From: Amylibacter sp.
Lineage (GTDB): Bacteria > Pseudomonadota > Alphaproteobacteria > Rhodobacterales > Rhodobacteraceae
Assembly: GCA_030625465.1 (NCBI GenBank)
Contig: DAOUQS010000096.1
Location: 1 to 7,416 of the forward strand
DNA length: 7,416 nucleotides
Direction of reading: 5' to 3'
Made by a program: the position numbers and the translations under genes. The notes beneath the pieces were generated by a model that had not been told where the DNA came from, ran no database searches, and saw only the letters and a list, made by a program, of their open reading frames with translations. Positions 1-6,281 of this stretch are shown here, one piece after another. Position 1 is the first letter of the stretch; every line of letters begins with the position of its first letter.

Positions 1-1
1 C

Positions 2-502
2 AGACGTTATTACCGCCCCACCGACATGCTTTTGCTGGGTGGCATCAAGAAATTGCTGCATGACGGCGGCATGACAATCAAAGGCGTTCAGAAAATATTG
101 CGCGAAAAGGGTGTGAAACACGTCCAGTCCCTGTCGCAGCCGGTAAGCCTTCAGGTTACGATTAAAAAGAAAAGCAAAGCCGCTTCGAAACCAGCGGCCC
201 CCGCAGTACCGCCCAAGGCAGAACCGGTTGCGCAAGACGTGTCGCTGTCCGTTGACCAGCCAAAAGTGCGCATTAAACCAAAAGTCGCGAAACCTGTCGT
301 TGTTGAAACGGAAGAGCCCGATATACTTGATCTGCCACTGGCTGCTGGCGCGGATGAGGCCGCCTTAAGGGTCATCCAATTCCCGCAAAGTTTAAAAACC
401 GCAGCCGATCTTTCGCTTAAAGACGTGGAAGATATCGAAGCACTTTATTACAGCCTGAAAATGGTCCGCAACAATATGATGCGCGCAGGTGTCAGCCAAT
501 AG
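2..502 (+). CDS. MerR family transcriptional regulator, 5'-truncated
   Basis: This is the C-terminal 166 residues of a MerR-type DNA-binding regulator; the open frame runs in from the left edge, so the first ATG inside the window (26) is an internal Met and not the start. The visible beginning, RRYYRPTDMLLLGGIKKLL followed by HDGGMTIKGVQKILREKGV, matches the second half of the MerR winged-helix domain (the arginine- and tyrosine-rich wing, then the 'GMTIKGVQKIL' helix). After about residue 55 the sequence becomes a lysine-, proline- and valine-rich linker, then an acidic helical tail ending in SLKMVRNNMMRAGVSQ. No cysteine-based metal site is visible, so the effector is unknown. In Rhodobacterales a regulator of this kind often follows ihfA and precedes tRNA-Pro; the tRNA is present here, but ihfA would be outside the window. 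The family call is firm, the regulon unknown. Confidence 0.85.
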   Translation, partial: RRYYRPTDMLLLGGIKKLLHDGGMTIKGVQKILREKGVKHVQSLSQPVSLQVTIKKKSKAASKPAAPAVPPKAEPVAQDVSLSVDQPKVRIKPKVAKPVVVETEEPDILDLPLAAGADEAALRVIQFPQSLKTAADLSLKDVEDIEALYYSLKMVRNNMMRAGVSQ

Positions 503-555
503 ATGCTGGCCCCATTACCCGCTTGCACAGACCAAAATCCACGATATAACGTGCC
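503..555. other. Short intergenic stretch after the MerR gene
   Basis: These 53 bases follow the TAG stop of the regulator and precede the left repeat. I see no hairpin with a T-run that would make an intrinsic terminator and no open frame. Confidence 0.6.
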
Positions 556-670
556 CTAGAGCGATCTATGATTGCCTGCACCAATGTGGTTCGGGATATA
601 TAATTGGTTACAGATACCACAGTGCATCATGCGCTTAATCTGCAATTGGATTGAATTCATAACGCTCTAG
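556..670. repeat. CTAG-bounded inverted-repeat element, possible MITE
   Basis: A 115-bp non-coding segment begins with CTAGAGCG (556-563) and ends with its exact reverse complement CGCTCTAG (663-670). Inside lies an imperfect stem: ATGA (568-571) with TCAT (627-630), TGCAC (577-581) with GTGCA (622-626), and TGTGGT (585-590) with ACCACA (616-621), with 5-nt and 3-nt bulges on the left arm and a 25-nt AT-rich loop. Both ends contain TA inside CTAG, the target known for IS630-type transposons, so a short non-autonomous IS630-related element is possible. It could equally be a dispersed intergenic palindrome of this genus. It encodes no protein. The repeat structure is seen directly; the mobile origin is inference. 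Confidence 0.45.
599..604 (+). promoter_or_regulatory. Perfect TATAAT hexamer, candidate -10 for tRNA-Pro
   Basis: TATAAT at 599-604 is a perfect match to the sigma-70 type -10 box and lies 67 bases upstream of the tRNA. No good -35 box sits at the usual 16-18 bp spacing: TTGCCT at 572-577 is 21 bp away. It falls in the hairpin loop of the CTAG-bounded element. A weaker alternative is TTAATC (635-640), a 17-bp spacer and CATAAC (658-663), which would start transcription almost at the tRNA 5' end. Confidence 0.25.
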
Positions 671-671
671 T

Positions 672-748
672 CGGGCTATAGCGCAGTCTGGTAGCGCGTT
701 CGTCTGGGGGACGAGAGGTCGCAGGTTCGAACCCTGCTAGCCCGACCA
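672..748 (+). tRNA. tRNA-Pro (anticodon GGG)
   Basis: A complete 77-nt tRNA cloverleaf can be read. The acceptor arm CGGGCTA (672-678) pairs with TAGCCCG (738-744), followed by the discriminator A and an encoded CCA. The D arm is GCGC / GCGC around AGTCTGGTA. The anticodon stem TTCGT / ACGAG (one G-T pair) carries the loop CTGGGGG, giving anticodon GGG with G at position 37, as expected for proline. The T arm is GCAGG / CCTGC around TTCGAAC. It reads proline codons CCC and CCU. The 5' end lies one base after the inverted-repeat element. The downstream dcd start codon begins 37 bases after the CCA, with no clear terminator between them. Confidence 0.97.
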
Positions 749-785
749 TAAAACAGGCCCTGGCAGGCCGGCACATTGAGGGACT

Positions 786-1871
786 ATGTCAGAAACAGGT
801 CAAGGTGTACTACCATCACAAGCCATCACAGCGATGGTCGCGGCTGGCCAGATTACGGCCACACAACCTATCTTCAAAGGTCAGGTTCAGCCGGCCAGTC
901 TTGATTTGCGGCTTGGCACCAAAGCCTACCGCGTGCGCGCGTCGTTTCTGACAGGTAACGGCAATACCGTTCAATCCCGCCTGCGCGAATTTGAAATGCA
1001 CGAAATTGATCTGACAGATGGCGCTGTGCTGGAAAAGGGCTGCGTTTACGTTGTCCCGTTGATGGAAGGCCTGAAACTGCCAAAAGACATCAATGCGGTG
1101 GCCAATGCCAAAAGCTCGACCGGGCGCCTTGATGTGTTTACACGCTGCATTACCGATAACGGTATCGAGTTTGACCGGATTGAGGCAGGCTACACTGGGC
1201 CTTTGTATGCCGAGGTCAGCCCGCGTTCTTTTTCCGTGCTTGTACGCCCGGGAATGCGCCTGAACCAAATTCGTTTTCGGCGCGGGCAAACGGTTTTAAC
1301 CGATGAATGGCTACAGATTCTGCATGACGATATCGGGCTTGTGGACGGGGATGCGCAGATTGACCAGGGTCTTGGGTTTTCAGTTGATCTGGATCTACCT
1401 GACGATCTGGTCGGGTACCGAGCAAAACCCCACACCGGCCTGATCGACCTTGATTTGATCAACCACTACACTGCATCCGACTACTGGGAACCGGTTTTTG
1501 CCGAAAGTGGTCGCATCATTCTGGATCCGGGCGCGTTTTACATTCTGGTCAGTCGTGAAGCGGTGCATATTCCACCCAATTGCGCGGCTGAAATGGCGCC
1601 ATATTTGGCGATGGTTGGCGAATTCAGGGTGCATTACGCCGGTTTCTTTGATCCGGGTTTTGGCAATGCAAATGCAGGCGGCAAAGGATCACGCGGTGTG
1701 CTGGAAGTGCGCTGCCACGAAGCCCCGTTCGCTTTGGAACACGGCCAATCAGTCGGGCGGTTGATCTATGAATATATGTCCGAAGTGCCGGACATTCTTT
1801 ACGGGGCCGACCTGAAATCAAACTATCAGGGCCAAGGCCTGAAACTGTCAAAACACTTCAAAACTCCATAA
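786..1871 (+). CDS. dcd: dCTP deaminase, duplicated two-domain form
   Basis: Deaminates dCTP to dUTP, the route that supplies dUMP for thymidylate synthesis; cytosolic. At 361 residues it is almost twice the usual Dcd length (about 190) and reads as two tandem copies of the Dcd/dUTPase fold. The first half (about 1-170) has VQPASLDLRLG (34-44), the KSSTGR segment (109-114), which matches the RSS-x-x-R signature of E. coli Dcd, and a glutamate at 143 matching the catalytic Glu138. The second half (about 205-361) lacks the SS signature (APYLAMV instead) but has FFDPGFG (287-293), a second aligned glutamate (307) and a C-terminal lid-like tail with Y339, K344 and Q348/Q350. Long forms of this kind are known in alphaproteobacteria. 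The ATG has a GAGGG Shine-Dalgarno at 778-782. It is followed after 11 bp by the FAH-family gene, so the two are probably co-transcribed. Confidence 0.9.
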   Translation: MSETGQGVLPSQAITAMVAAGQITATQPIFKGQVQPASLDLRLGTKAYRVRASFLTGNGNTVQSRLREFEMHEIDLTDGAVLEKGCVYVVPLMEGLKLPKDINAVANAKSSTGRLDVFTRCITDNGIEFDRIEAGYTGPLYAEVSPRSFSVLVRPGMRLNQIRFRRGQTVLTDEWLQILHDDIGLVDGDAQIDQGLGFSVDLDLPDDLVGYRAKPHTGLIDLDLINHYTASDYWEPVFAESGRIILDPGAFYILVSREAVHIPPNCAAEMAPYLAMVGEFRVHYAGFFDPGFGNANAGGKGSRGVLEVRCHEAPFALEHGQSVGRLIYEYMSEVPDILYGADLKSNYQGQGLKLSKHFKTP

Positions 1872-1882
1872 GGATTAAGTCG

Positions 1883-2725
1883 ATGAAATTGCTGCGTTTC
1901 GGGCCTGAAGGCAATGAAAAACCGGGTTGTATTGATGCAGATGGTAATCTGCGTGATCTGTCCAGATATACCGGTGATTTTTCCGGCGGCACGGTTTCGC
2001 TGGCAAATATCACAAAGCTTAAATCCATCGACACAAGCACCCTGCCCCTTGTCGCAGGCAAGCCGCGCATCGGGTGCGCCTTGGCGGATGTACCCAACTT
2101 CTTTTGCATCGGTCTGAACTATGCGAAACACGCAGCTGAAACCGGTTCTACCTTGCCCCCAGAACCGCTGATATTCAACAAAGCCACCTCTGCATTAAGC
2201 GCCCCCTTTGACATCATCCAGATCCCGCAAGGATCATCCCATGTCGACTGGGAGGTCGAGCTGGGCGTGGTTATCGGCAAAGAAGCCTCATATGTATCCG
2301 AAGCTGATGCACTGGACTATATCGCCGCCTATTGCACCATCAACGATGTGTCGGAACGCGAGTTCCAGAAAAATCGCGGCGGTCAGTGGGTCAAAGGCAA
2401 ATCCGCCCCTACATTCGGCCCTGTCGGCCCCTATCTGGTTACAGCGGATGAAATTGCAGACCCGCAAAACCTTGACCTGTCATGTTCCGTAAATGGGGGA
2501 ATTCAGCAAAGCTCGAACACCTCGGACATGATTTTTACCGTGGCCCAGATCATCAGCAGCCTAAGCCAGTATTTCACGCTGCGGGTGGGCGATATCATTG
2601 CAACGGGCACACCCGAAGGCGTTGGTGCGGGTAAAAAACCTGCGCCACAATTCCTGCAAGCAGGTGATATTGTCGAAGCCAAGGTGCAGGGACTGGGCCA
2701 ACAACGCCTAACCGTCCAGGGCTAG
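1883..2725 (+). CDS. Fumarylacetoacetate hydrolase (FAH) family protein
   Basis: A 280-residue cytosolic metal-dependent enzyme of the FAH superfamily, which cleaves or hydrates C-C bonds in diketo or oxo acids. A short N-terminal domain (1-70) with the typical opening MKLLRFGPEG is followed by the catalytic domain from about 70. Family metal ligands are visible as E124 and E126 in DWEVELGVVIG and D155 in INDVSERE. Other hallmarks are CIGLNYAKHA (75-84), KGKSAPTFGPVGP (171-183) and TGTPEGVG (241-248). Length and N-terminus resemble proteins annotated as ureidoglycolate lyase or 2,4-diketo-3-deoxy-L-fuconate hydrolase, but substrate cannot be read from sequence, and no allantoin or sugar-acid genes are nearby. 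The ATG has AAGGA (1870-1874) upstream. It follows dcd by 11 bp, and its 3' end overlaps the oppositely oriented GH25 gene by 18 bp. Confidence 0.9.
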   Translation: MKLLRFGPEGNEKPGCIDADGNLRDLSRYTGDFSGGTVSLANITKLKSIDTSTLPLVAGKPRIGCALADVPNFFCIGLNYAKHAAETGSTLPPEPLIFNKATSALSAPFDIIQIPQGSSHVDWEVELGVVIGKEASYVSEADALDYIAAYCTINDVSEREFQKNRGGQWVKGKSAPTFGPVGPYLVTADEIADPQNLDLSCSVNGGIQQSSNTSDMIFTVAQIISSLSQYFTLRVGDIIATGTPEGVGAGKKPAPQFLQAGDIVEAKVQGLGQQRLTVQG

Positions 2726-3547
2726 AACCGGTTGTTCAGTGTTTTGATCAACCCATGTACGCCATGTCGAAACCGAGCCTGAAAACACATTGATATCCAC
2801 ATTTCCTTCAATTCCGGGAACCACACCGGTTCCGGAATATTGCCAGAATACCCAGTGCTGGCCGCGATAAACCTCCCGTGGGTGATCTGCAACAGAACGC
2901 AACCAGAAATCATATCCCCTGATGCGCGCCAGATTGTTTTCCGCGTAGAAATCAGGGGTCACATAGATAATCGGCCGTTTGCCGTAATGTGCAGTTAAAC
3001 GGTCCAGATATATCCGGATTTCATTGCGAACTTTCGCGGGACCGGGCCGATACCGGCAATTTCGTGACCGGTGGTTCCATTCCATATCAAGAACCGGCGG
3101 CAATGCGGCAGGATCGTTCGGCACATTTTGAATGAACCAGTTGGCCTGTTCCGATGCGGTGCGGCAGAAATAATAAAAATGGTAGGCGCCGCGCAAAACC
3201 CCGGCGCCCTTGGCCGCGTTCCAGTTCATCGAAAAGTTCTTATCCAGATGGTCACCACCCTCGGTGGCTTTGATGAAGGCGAAATTCACCCCCGATTGCT
3301 GCGCCGTCACCCAGTCAATATCACCTTGGAACTTTGACACATCAATACCGTGGATCGGGTACCGCCATGGCCGCGTGCTTGTCCAGTCATACTGATCGGT
3401 ATCGTCAAATTTTACATTTGTCGTGGTGATCGCAATCTGCTGCTTTGCAACAGCGGGCGGGGCCATTGCCGCAGGGGGCAAAGGCGGCGGTTCCGAGCCG
3501 CCACAAGCCACCAGTAAACCAAGGGTTATGAATAGAATGAAACGCAC
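2708..3547 (-). CDS. GH25 (lysozyme-like) muramidase, predicted lipoprotein
   Basis: Predicted peptidoglycan-cleaving muramidase of glycoside hydrolase family 25, 279 residues from the GTG at 3547. From this start the protein opens MRFILFITLGLLVAC, a short signal peptide ending in a lipobox (LVAC, lipidated Cys15), then a proline/alanine-rich linker to about residue 40. An upstream in-frame ATG at 3610 would bury the signal 21 residues in and has no good ribosome site, while AAAGGGG lies 9 nt before the GTG. The GH25 domain (about 65-260) shows HGIDVSKFQGDIDW with the conserved Asp69, YHFYY (122-126), the catalytic-region DMEW (154-157), WQYSGTG (235-241) and a C-terminal DINVF (251-255). It is likely anchored on a membrane facing the periplasm. 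No phage holin, spanin or tail genes are near, so it looks like a chromosomal cell-wall enzyme. Substrate and role are inferred. Confidence 0.9.
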   Translation of the reverse strand: MRFILFITLGLLVACGGSEPPPLPPAAMAPPAVAKQQIAITTTNVKFDDTDQYDWTSTRPWRYPIHGIDVSKFQGDIDWVTAQQSGVNFAFIKATEGGDHLDKNFSMNWNAAKGAGVLRGAYHFYYFCRTASEQANWFIQNVPNDPAALPPVLDMEWNHRSRNCRYRPGPAKVRNEIRIYLDRLTAHYGKRPIIYVTPDFYAENNLARIRGYDFWLRSVADHPREVYRGQHWVFWQYSGTGVVPGIEGNVDINVFSGSVSTWRTWVDQNTEQPVLALDG

Positions 3548-3556
3548 TGCCTGACG

Positions 3557-3563
3557 CCCCTTT
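3557..3563 (-). promoter_or_regulatory. Shine-Dalgarno deciding the GTG start of the GH25 gene
   Basis: On the minus strand AAAGGGG sits 9 nt upstream of GTG (3547-3545). Together with the signal peptide that begins exactly there, it favours the GTG over the in-frame ATG at 3610. Confidence 0.7.
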
Positions 3564-3585
3564 ATTATTTTTGTTTTTATTATTT
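3561..3585 (-). repeat. AT-rich 10-bp direct repeat in the GH25 leader
   Basis: TTTATTATTT occurs at 3561-3570 and again at 3576-3585, five bases apart. On the coding strand this is AAATAATAAA twice, immediately upstream of and partly overlapping the GH25 ribosome site. It may act as an unstructured A-rich leader that helps ribosome access, or it may be simple slippage. Confidence 0.6.
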
Positions 3586-3669
3586 CGGGCGGTCTAGCAC
3601 ATAATTTCACACACCGACAGTATCGCTATCCAAAATCAGTACAATTTGATGTGAAACCTATAATTTACC

Positions 3670-4266
3670 TTAACGCGGTCTTTCCATTTGCCACGTCAAA
3701 TGCGCCTTTACCGCCGGCCACTCACACGCAATGATCGAATACACCGCCGTATCGCGTAAGGTGCCGTTTTCCGACACCATATGCGAACGCAAAATACCGT
3801 CCAGTTTCGCCCCTAACCGTTCAATGCCGCTACGGCTTTGATGGTTCATAAAATGGGTACGAAACTCGACCGCAATACAATCCAGCGTCTCGAACGCATG
3901 TTGCAACAACAAGAACTTGCATTCCGTATTCAAAGGCCCCCGCTGCACCGCTTTTCGATACCAGGTTGAACCGATTTCAACCCGTTTATTAGGCGCATCT
4001 ATATTCATATAGGTCGTCATACCAACCGCGTGCCCACTGGCCTTGTCAATAATTGCAAAAGGCAGCATAGAGCCGCTTTCGCGCAAGGCCAGCCGCCGCG
4101 CAATCTCGGCCCCGACACCTTCGGGTGTTGGAATAGAAGTATACCACAAACGGTGCAGCTCACCATCAGCGGCGGCCTGTTGCAGGTCAGCTTCATGCGC
4201 CATGCGTAAAGGCTCCACAACAACATGGTTTCCCGTAACAGTGAATTCATCAGGCCAGGCGGTCAT
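3670..4266 (-). CDS. GNAT family N-acetyltransferase (RimJ/RimL-like)
   Basis: A 198-residue predicted acetyl-CoA-dependent N-acetyltransferase. The layout fits the RimJ/RimL group: an N-terminal strand with VVVEPLRMAHEADL (15-28), a central strand ending VGMTTYMNID (81-90), then RVEIGSTWYRKAVQRGPLNTECKFLLL (95-121), which spans the acetyl-CoA-binding motif A; here the pyrophosphate loop is VQRGPL rather than a strict Q/R-x-x-G-x-G/A. The C-terminal part has VEFRTHFMNHQSRSGIERLGA (133-153), the motif B region typical of this group, in which the residues around N141-Q143 and the helix IERLGAK are recognisable. AAGGAAG lies 7 nt before the ATG. Its substrate (a protein N-terminus, antibiotic or small amine) cannot be told. 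It lies 102 bp after pyrE and 122 bp before the GH25 gene on the same strand, with no strong terminator seen in either gap. Confidence 0.88.
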   Translation of the reverse strand: MTAWPDEFTVTGNHVVVEPLRMAHEADLQQAAADGELHRLWYTSIPTPEGVGAEIARRLALRESGSMLPFAIIDKASGHAVGMTTYMNIDAPNKRVEIGSTWYRKAVQRGPLNTECKFLLLQHAFETLDCIAVEFRTHFMNHQSRSGIERLGAKLDGILRSHMVSENGTLRDTAVYSIIACEWPAVKAHLTWQMERPR

Positions 4267-4368
4267 ATCTATACTTCCTTATGTCGTCTGGAAAACATAA
4301 CCAAAACAAGGGCGCACAGTCCAGACCAAGATCCGACATTCAGGTTTTCAATAACGACGATCGGAAAA

Positions 4369-5073
4369 TCAGTCTGCCTTCGGCAACTCATAAATCCCGC
4401 CATTGGCCTTTGACCATTCCAGTGGATCGTTCAGAAACGCTTCAACCTGGTCCAGTGTTTTTGTGTCGAAATTCGCCTGTTCACGGGCAACCTTCAAAAC
4501 GTCCCACCATGTGACAAGGTAATGCAGTTTCAGGCCGTTTTCGGCCAACATTTCATGGGTGTTTTTGAAAATGTCATAATAGAACACCACCAGAATATGT
4601 TCGCATTCAGCCCCCGCACGGCGGATGGCCTCGGAAAATAGCAGCTTTGATCCGCCATCCGTGGTCAGGTCTTCGACCAGCAACACACGTTGGCCTTCGG
4701 AAATATCGCCCTCGATCTGCGCATCACGCCCGTAACCCTTTGGCTTCTTGCGCACATATTGCATCGGCAAGTTCATCCGGTCGGCAATCCACGCGGCAAA
4801 CGGAATGCCTGCGGTTTCACCACCAGCGGCGGCATCAAACTGTTCAAACCCCACATCGCGGTACAAGGTTGCCACCGCAAAATCCATCAAGGCAGAACGG
4901 ATACGCGGGTATGAAATAAGCTTGCGACAATCAATATAGACAGGGGACGCAAGGCCCGATGCGAATGTATAAGGTTCGTCAGCACGAAAGTTCACTGCAC
5001 CGATTTCCAGCAGCATTTTTGCGGCCAGTTCGGACATGACCTCTTTGTCGATGAATGTGTTCGGGAATGTCAT
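4369..5073 (-). CDS. pyrE: Orotate phosphoribosyltransferase
   Basis: Converts orotate and PRPP to orotidine 5'-monophosphate in de novo pyrimidine synthesis; a cytosolic dimer in this family. The PRPP-binding signature is clear at 130-142 ([13 protein letters not shown], with the paired acidic residues E134-D135). [11 protein letters not shown] (47-57) and the lysine-rich mobile loop [10 protein letters not shown] (107-116) match other PyrE proteins. The length of 234 residues is slightly longer than the E. coli enzyme (about 213), owing to a C-terminal extension that includes [28 protein letters not shown] lies 5-6 nt before the ATG. The gene follows bioY by 54 bp; a promoter candidate in that gap suggests it can be expressed on its own. 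No other pyr gene is in the window. Confidence 0.96.
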   Translation of the reverse strand: MTFPNTFIDKEVMSELAAKMLLEIGAVNFRADEPYTFASGLASPVYIDCRKLISYPRIRSALMDFAVATLYRDVGFEQFDAAAGGETAGIPFAAWIADRMNLPMQYVRKKPKGYGRDAQIEGDISEGQRVLLVEDLTTDGGSKLLFSEAIRRAGAECEHILVVFYYDIFKNTHEMLAENGLKLHYLVTWWDVLKVAREQANFDTKTLDQVEAFLNDPLEWSKANGGIYELPKAD

Positions 5074-5094
5074 ATCAACCTCTTTTCATTTACA

Positions 5095-5125
5095 ATTATT
5101 TAGCCAATTTCAGACTATATGCCAA
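5095..5125 (-). promoter_or_regulatory. Candidate sigma-70 promoter for pyrE
   Basis: Reading the minus strand, TTGGCA (5125-5120) matches the -35 box in five of six positions. It is followed either by TAAATA after 17 bp (5102-5097, three matches) or by AATAAT after 19 bp (5100-5095, five matches). Transcription would start about 10-15 bases before the pyrE ATG region, giving a short leader that still contains AAGAGG. Confidence 0.35.
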
Positions 5126-5127
5126 GC

Positions 5128-5673
5128 CTAACTGCGCGATAATACCGCCGCAGGCCGCGCCTTATAAAGTGCGCCTGTGATCAGCCCGGCGATAATCGCT
5201 TTGATCAGGTCACCGGGAACAAAAGGTGCCATGATCAGGGTCGAAGCCAAAAGCCCCTTATCCGCCGCAATCATGTAATAAGGGATCGCAATTGCATAAA
5301 GCACCCCGATGCCACCAATGACGGCAGCAACACCTGCAACCACATTAAGCGGGCCTTTGCGGTATTTTTCAACAATAATCCCCGTGGCAAATGCAGCCAC
5401 CGGAAAACCGAACAAGAAGCCTGCCCAAGGGCTGGCAAACACGCCAAGCCCACCACGACCACCTGCCAGCAAAGGCAAACCAAGGGCCACAAGCGCCAAG
5501 AACAGCACAACGGCCATTGCCCCGCGCTTTGCCCCTAAAACCGTGCCACACAGCATTATACCCAGGCTTTGTGCCGTAATCGGAATGCCGCTTAGCAATG
5601 TGAACTTGGGCAACAGCCCAAGGGCCGCGATTAAAGCTGCGAACAGCGCGATAAAAGCAATATTACGTTCCAT
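5128..5673 (-). CDS. bioY: Biotin transporter BioY (ECF substrate-binding S component)
   Basis: The inner-membrane S component that binds biotin and delivers it to the BioM-BioN energizing module. The 181-residue protein is almost wholly hydrophobic, with about six predicted membrane segments. BioY hallmarks are GIPITAQSLG (29-38), GAKRGAMAV (47-55), the glycine-rich GLPLLAGGRGGLGVF (65-79), GFLFGFP (85-91) and FVPGDLIKA (151-159). Length is typical for the family (about 180-190). AAGGAT lies about 7-8 nt before the ATG. It is the third gene of bioM-bioN-bioY, 11 bp after the bioN stop. BioY can act alone in some bacteria, but here the full module is next to it. Confidence 0.95.
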   Translation of the reverse strand: MERNIAFIALFAALIAALGLLPKFTLLSGIPITAQSLGIMLCGTVLGAKRGAMAVVLFLALVALGLPLLAGGRGGLGVFASPWAGFLFGFPVAAFATGIIVEKYRKGPLNVVAGVAAVIGGIGVLYAIAIPYYMIAADKGLLASTLIMAPFVPGDLIKAIIAGLITGALYKARPAAVLSRS

Positions 5674-5684
5674 AGGGTTTATCC

Positions 5685-6281
5685 TTATATACCGCCGCGC
5701 GCTTTTATGGCCTCTGCCACACGCTCGGCATCATCAATTGCAGTCAGGCAAAGCGGCATCACAATGCGCCACCCAGCGCGTTTCACGGAACGCGCCCGCC
5801 AGCTTTCGCCCAGCGCCGTAGCCTTATCTATTAGAACAGGGGTAAATCTGATTACCATTGCGGTGGCAATGCCAAAAACATGGGTATTAACCCCAAGCTT
5901 TGCCAGCGGTGTCAGCAGCCATTCCACCACCGCGATCATATCGCTTAACTTTGTTGTCATCGTCACCAGATTAGCCAGTGAAACCAGTGTCAGCATACGC
6001 AGAATTATACGGAAACCCGCAGCAAGGTCATTTGTAATCAAGTGAAACCCTAGAATAATAGCACCGAATAGCGCGATAGGCCGCATCATCCAAACAGCAT
6101 ATCGTAATACACCTTTGCCAAGAAGCAGATGCAAAATAACTGTACCAGCCAAGAAACCGGCAAGCAGCCACAGGTTTTCCAACGGTACCAGCAAGGCGGA
6201 AAATACTGCCAAAGCCAGCAATTTCCAGCTAGCACGAATACCATGTGCAGGCGTTTTACGCGGAAGTGTCAGCGCCAGCAT
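5685..6281 (-). CDS. bioN: BioN, ECF transporter transmembrane coupling protein (EcfT/CbiQ family)
   Basis: The membrane T component that couples the BioM ATPase to BioY. The 198 residues contain several hydrophobic helices (about 17-54, 63-80, 95-108, 134-152) and the two short coupling motifs of EcfT proteins: Ala-Arg-Ser at 163-165 and Ala-Arg-Gly at 194-196, near the C-terminus. At about 200 residues it belongs to the shorter BioN type. A GTG at 6284 directly precedes the ATG at 6281; AGGGGG (6292-6287) is 5 nt from the ATG but only 2 nt from the GTG, so the ATG is preferred. The start overlaps the end of bioM by 26 bp, consistent with translational coupling. Confidence 0.93.
   Translation of the reverse strand: MLALTLPRKTPAHGIRASWKLLALAVFSALLVPLENLWLLAGFLAGTVILHLLLGKGVLRYAVWMMRPIALFGAIILGFHLITNDLAAGFRIILRMLTLVSLANLVTMTTKLSDMIAVVEWLLTPLAKLGVNTHVFGIATAMVIRFTPVLIDKATALGESWRARSVKRAGWRIVMPLCLTAIDDAERVAEAIKARGGI

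Noticed and set aside
749..785. GGCC-rich hairpin after tRNA-Pro as an intrinsic terminator
   Set aside because: The GGCC / GGCC stem is short and is followed by CGGCACATTG, not a T-run, so read-through into dcd remains possible.
816..1289. 157-codon open frame on the minus strand opposite dcd
   Set aside because: It is antisense to a clear dCTP deaminase, with no conserved motif or ribosome site seen.
4265..4274. ATATCTATAC at the GNAT start, close to the BioR box consensus TTATMTATAA
   Set aside because: It overlaps the start codon of the acetyltransferase and not a promoter of the biotin genes, and an eight-of-ten match to an AT-rich decamer is easily chance.
4286..4326. GTCTGG / CCAGAC inverted repeat between pyrE and the GNAT gene
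   Set aside because: Only 6 bp with a 29-nt loop and no T-run on either strand; not convincing as terminator or operator.
4374..4384. TGCC-TTC-GGCA hairpin at the end of pyrE as a terminator
   Set aside because: The stem is four base pairs within the coding sequence, and only a short interrupted T stretch follows on the transcribed strand.
5309..5821. 170-codon open frame on the plus strand opposite bioY and bioN
   Set aside because: It is antisense to two well-supported membrane proteins, shows the proline/alanine/serine-rich composition of a shadow frame, and has no recognisable domain.
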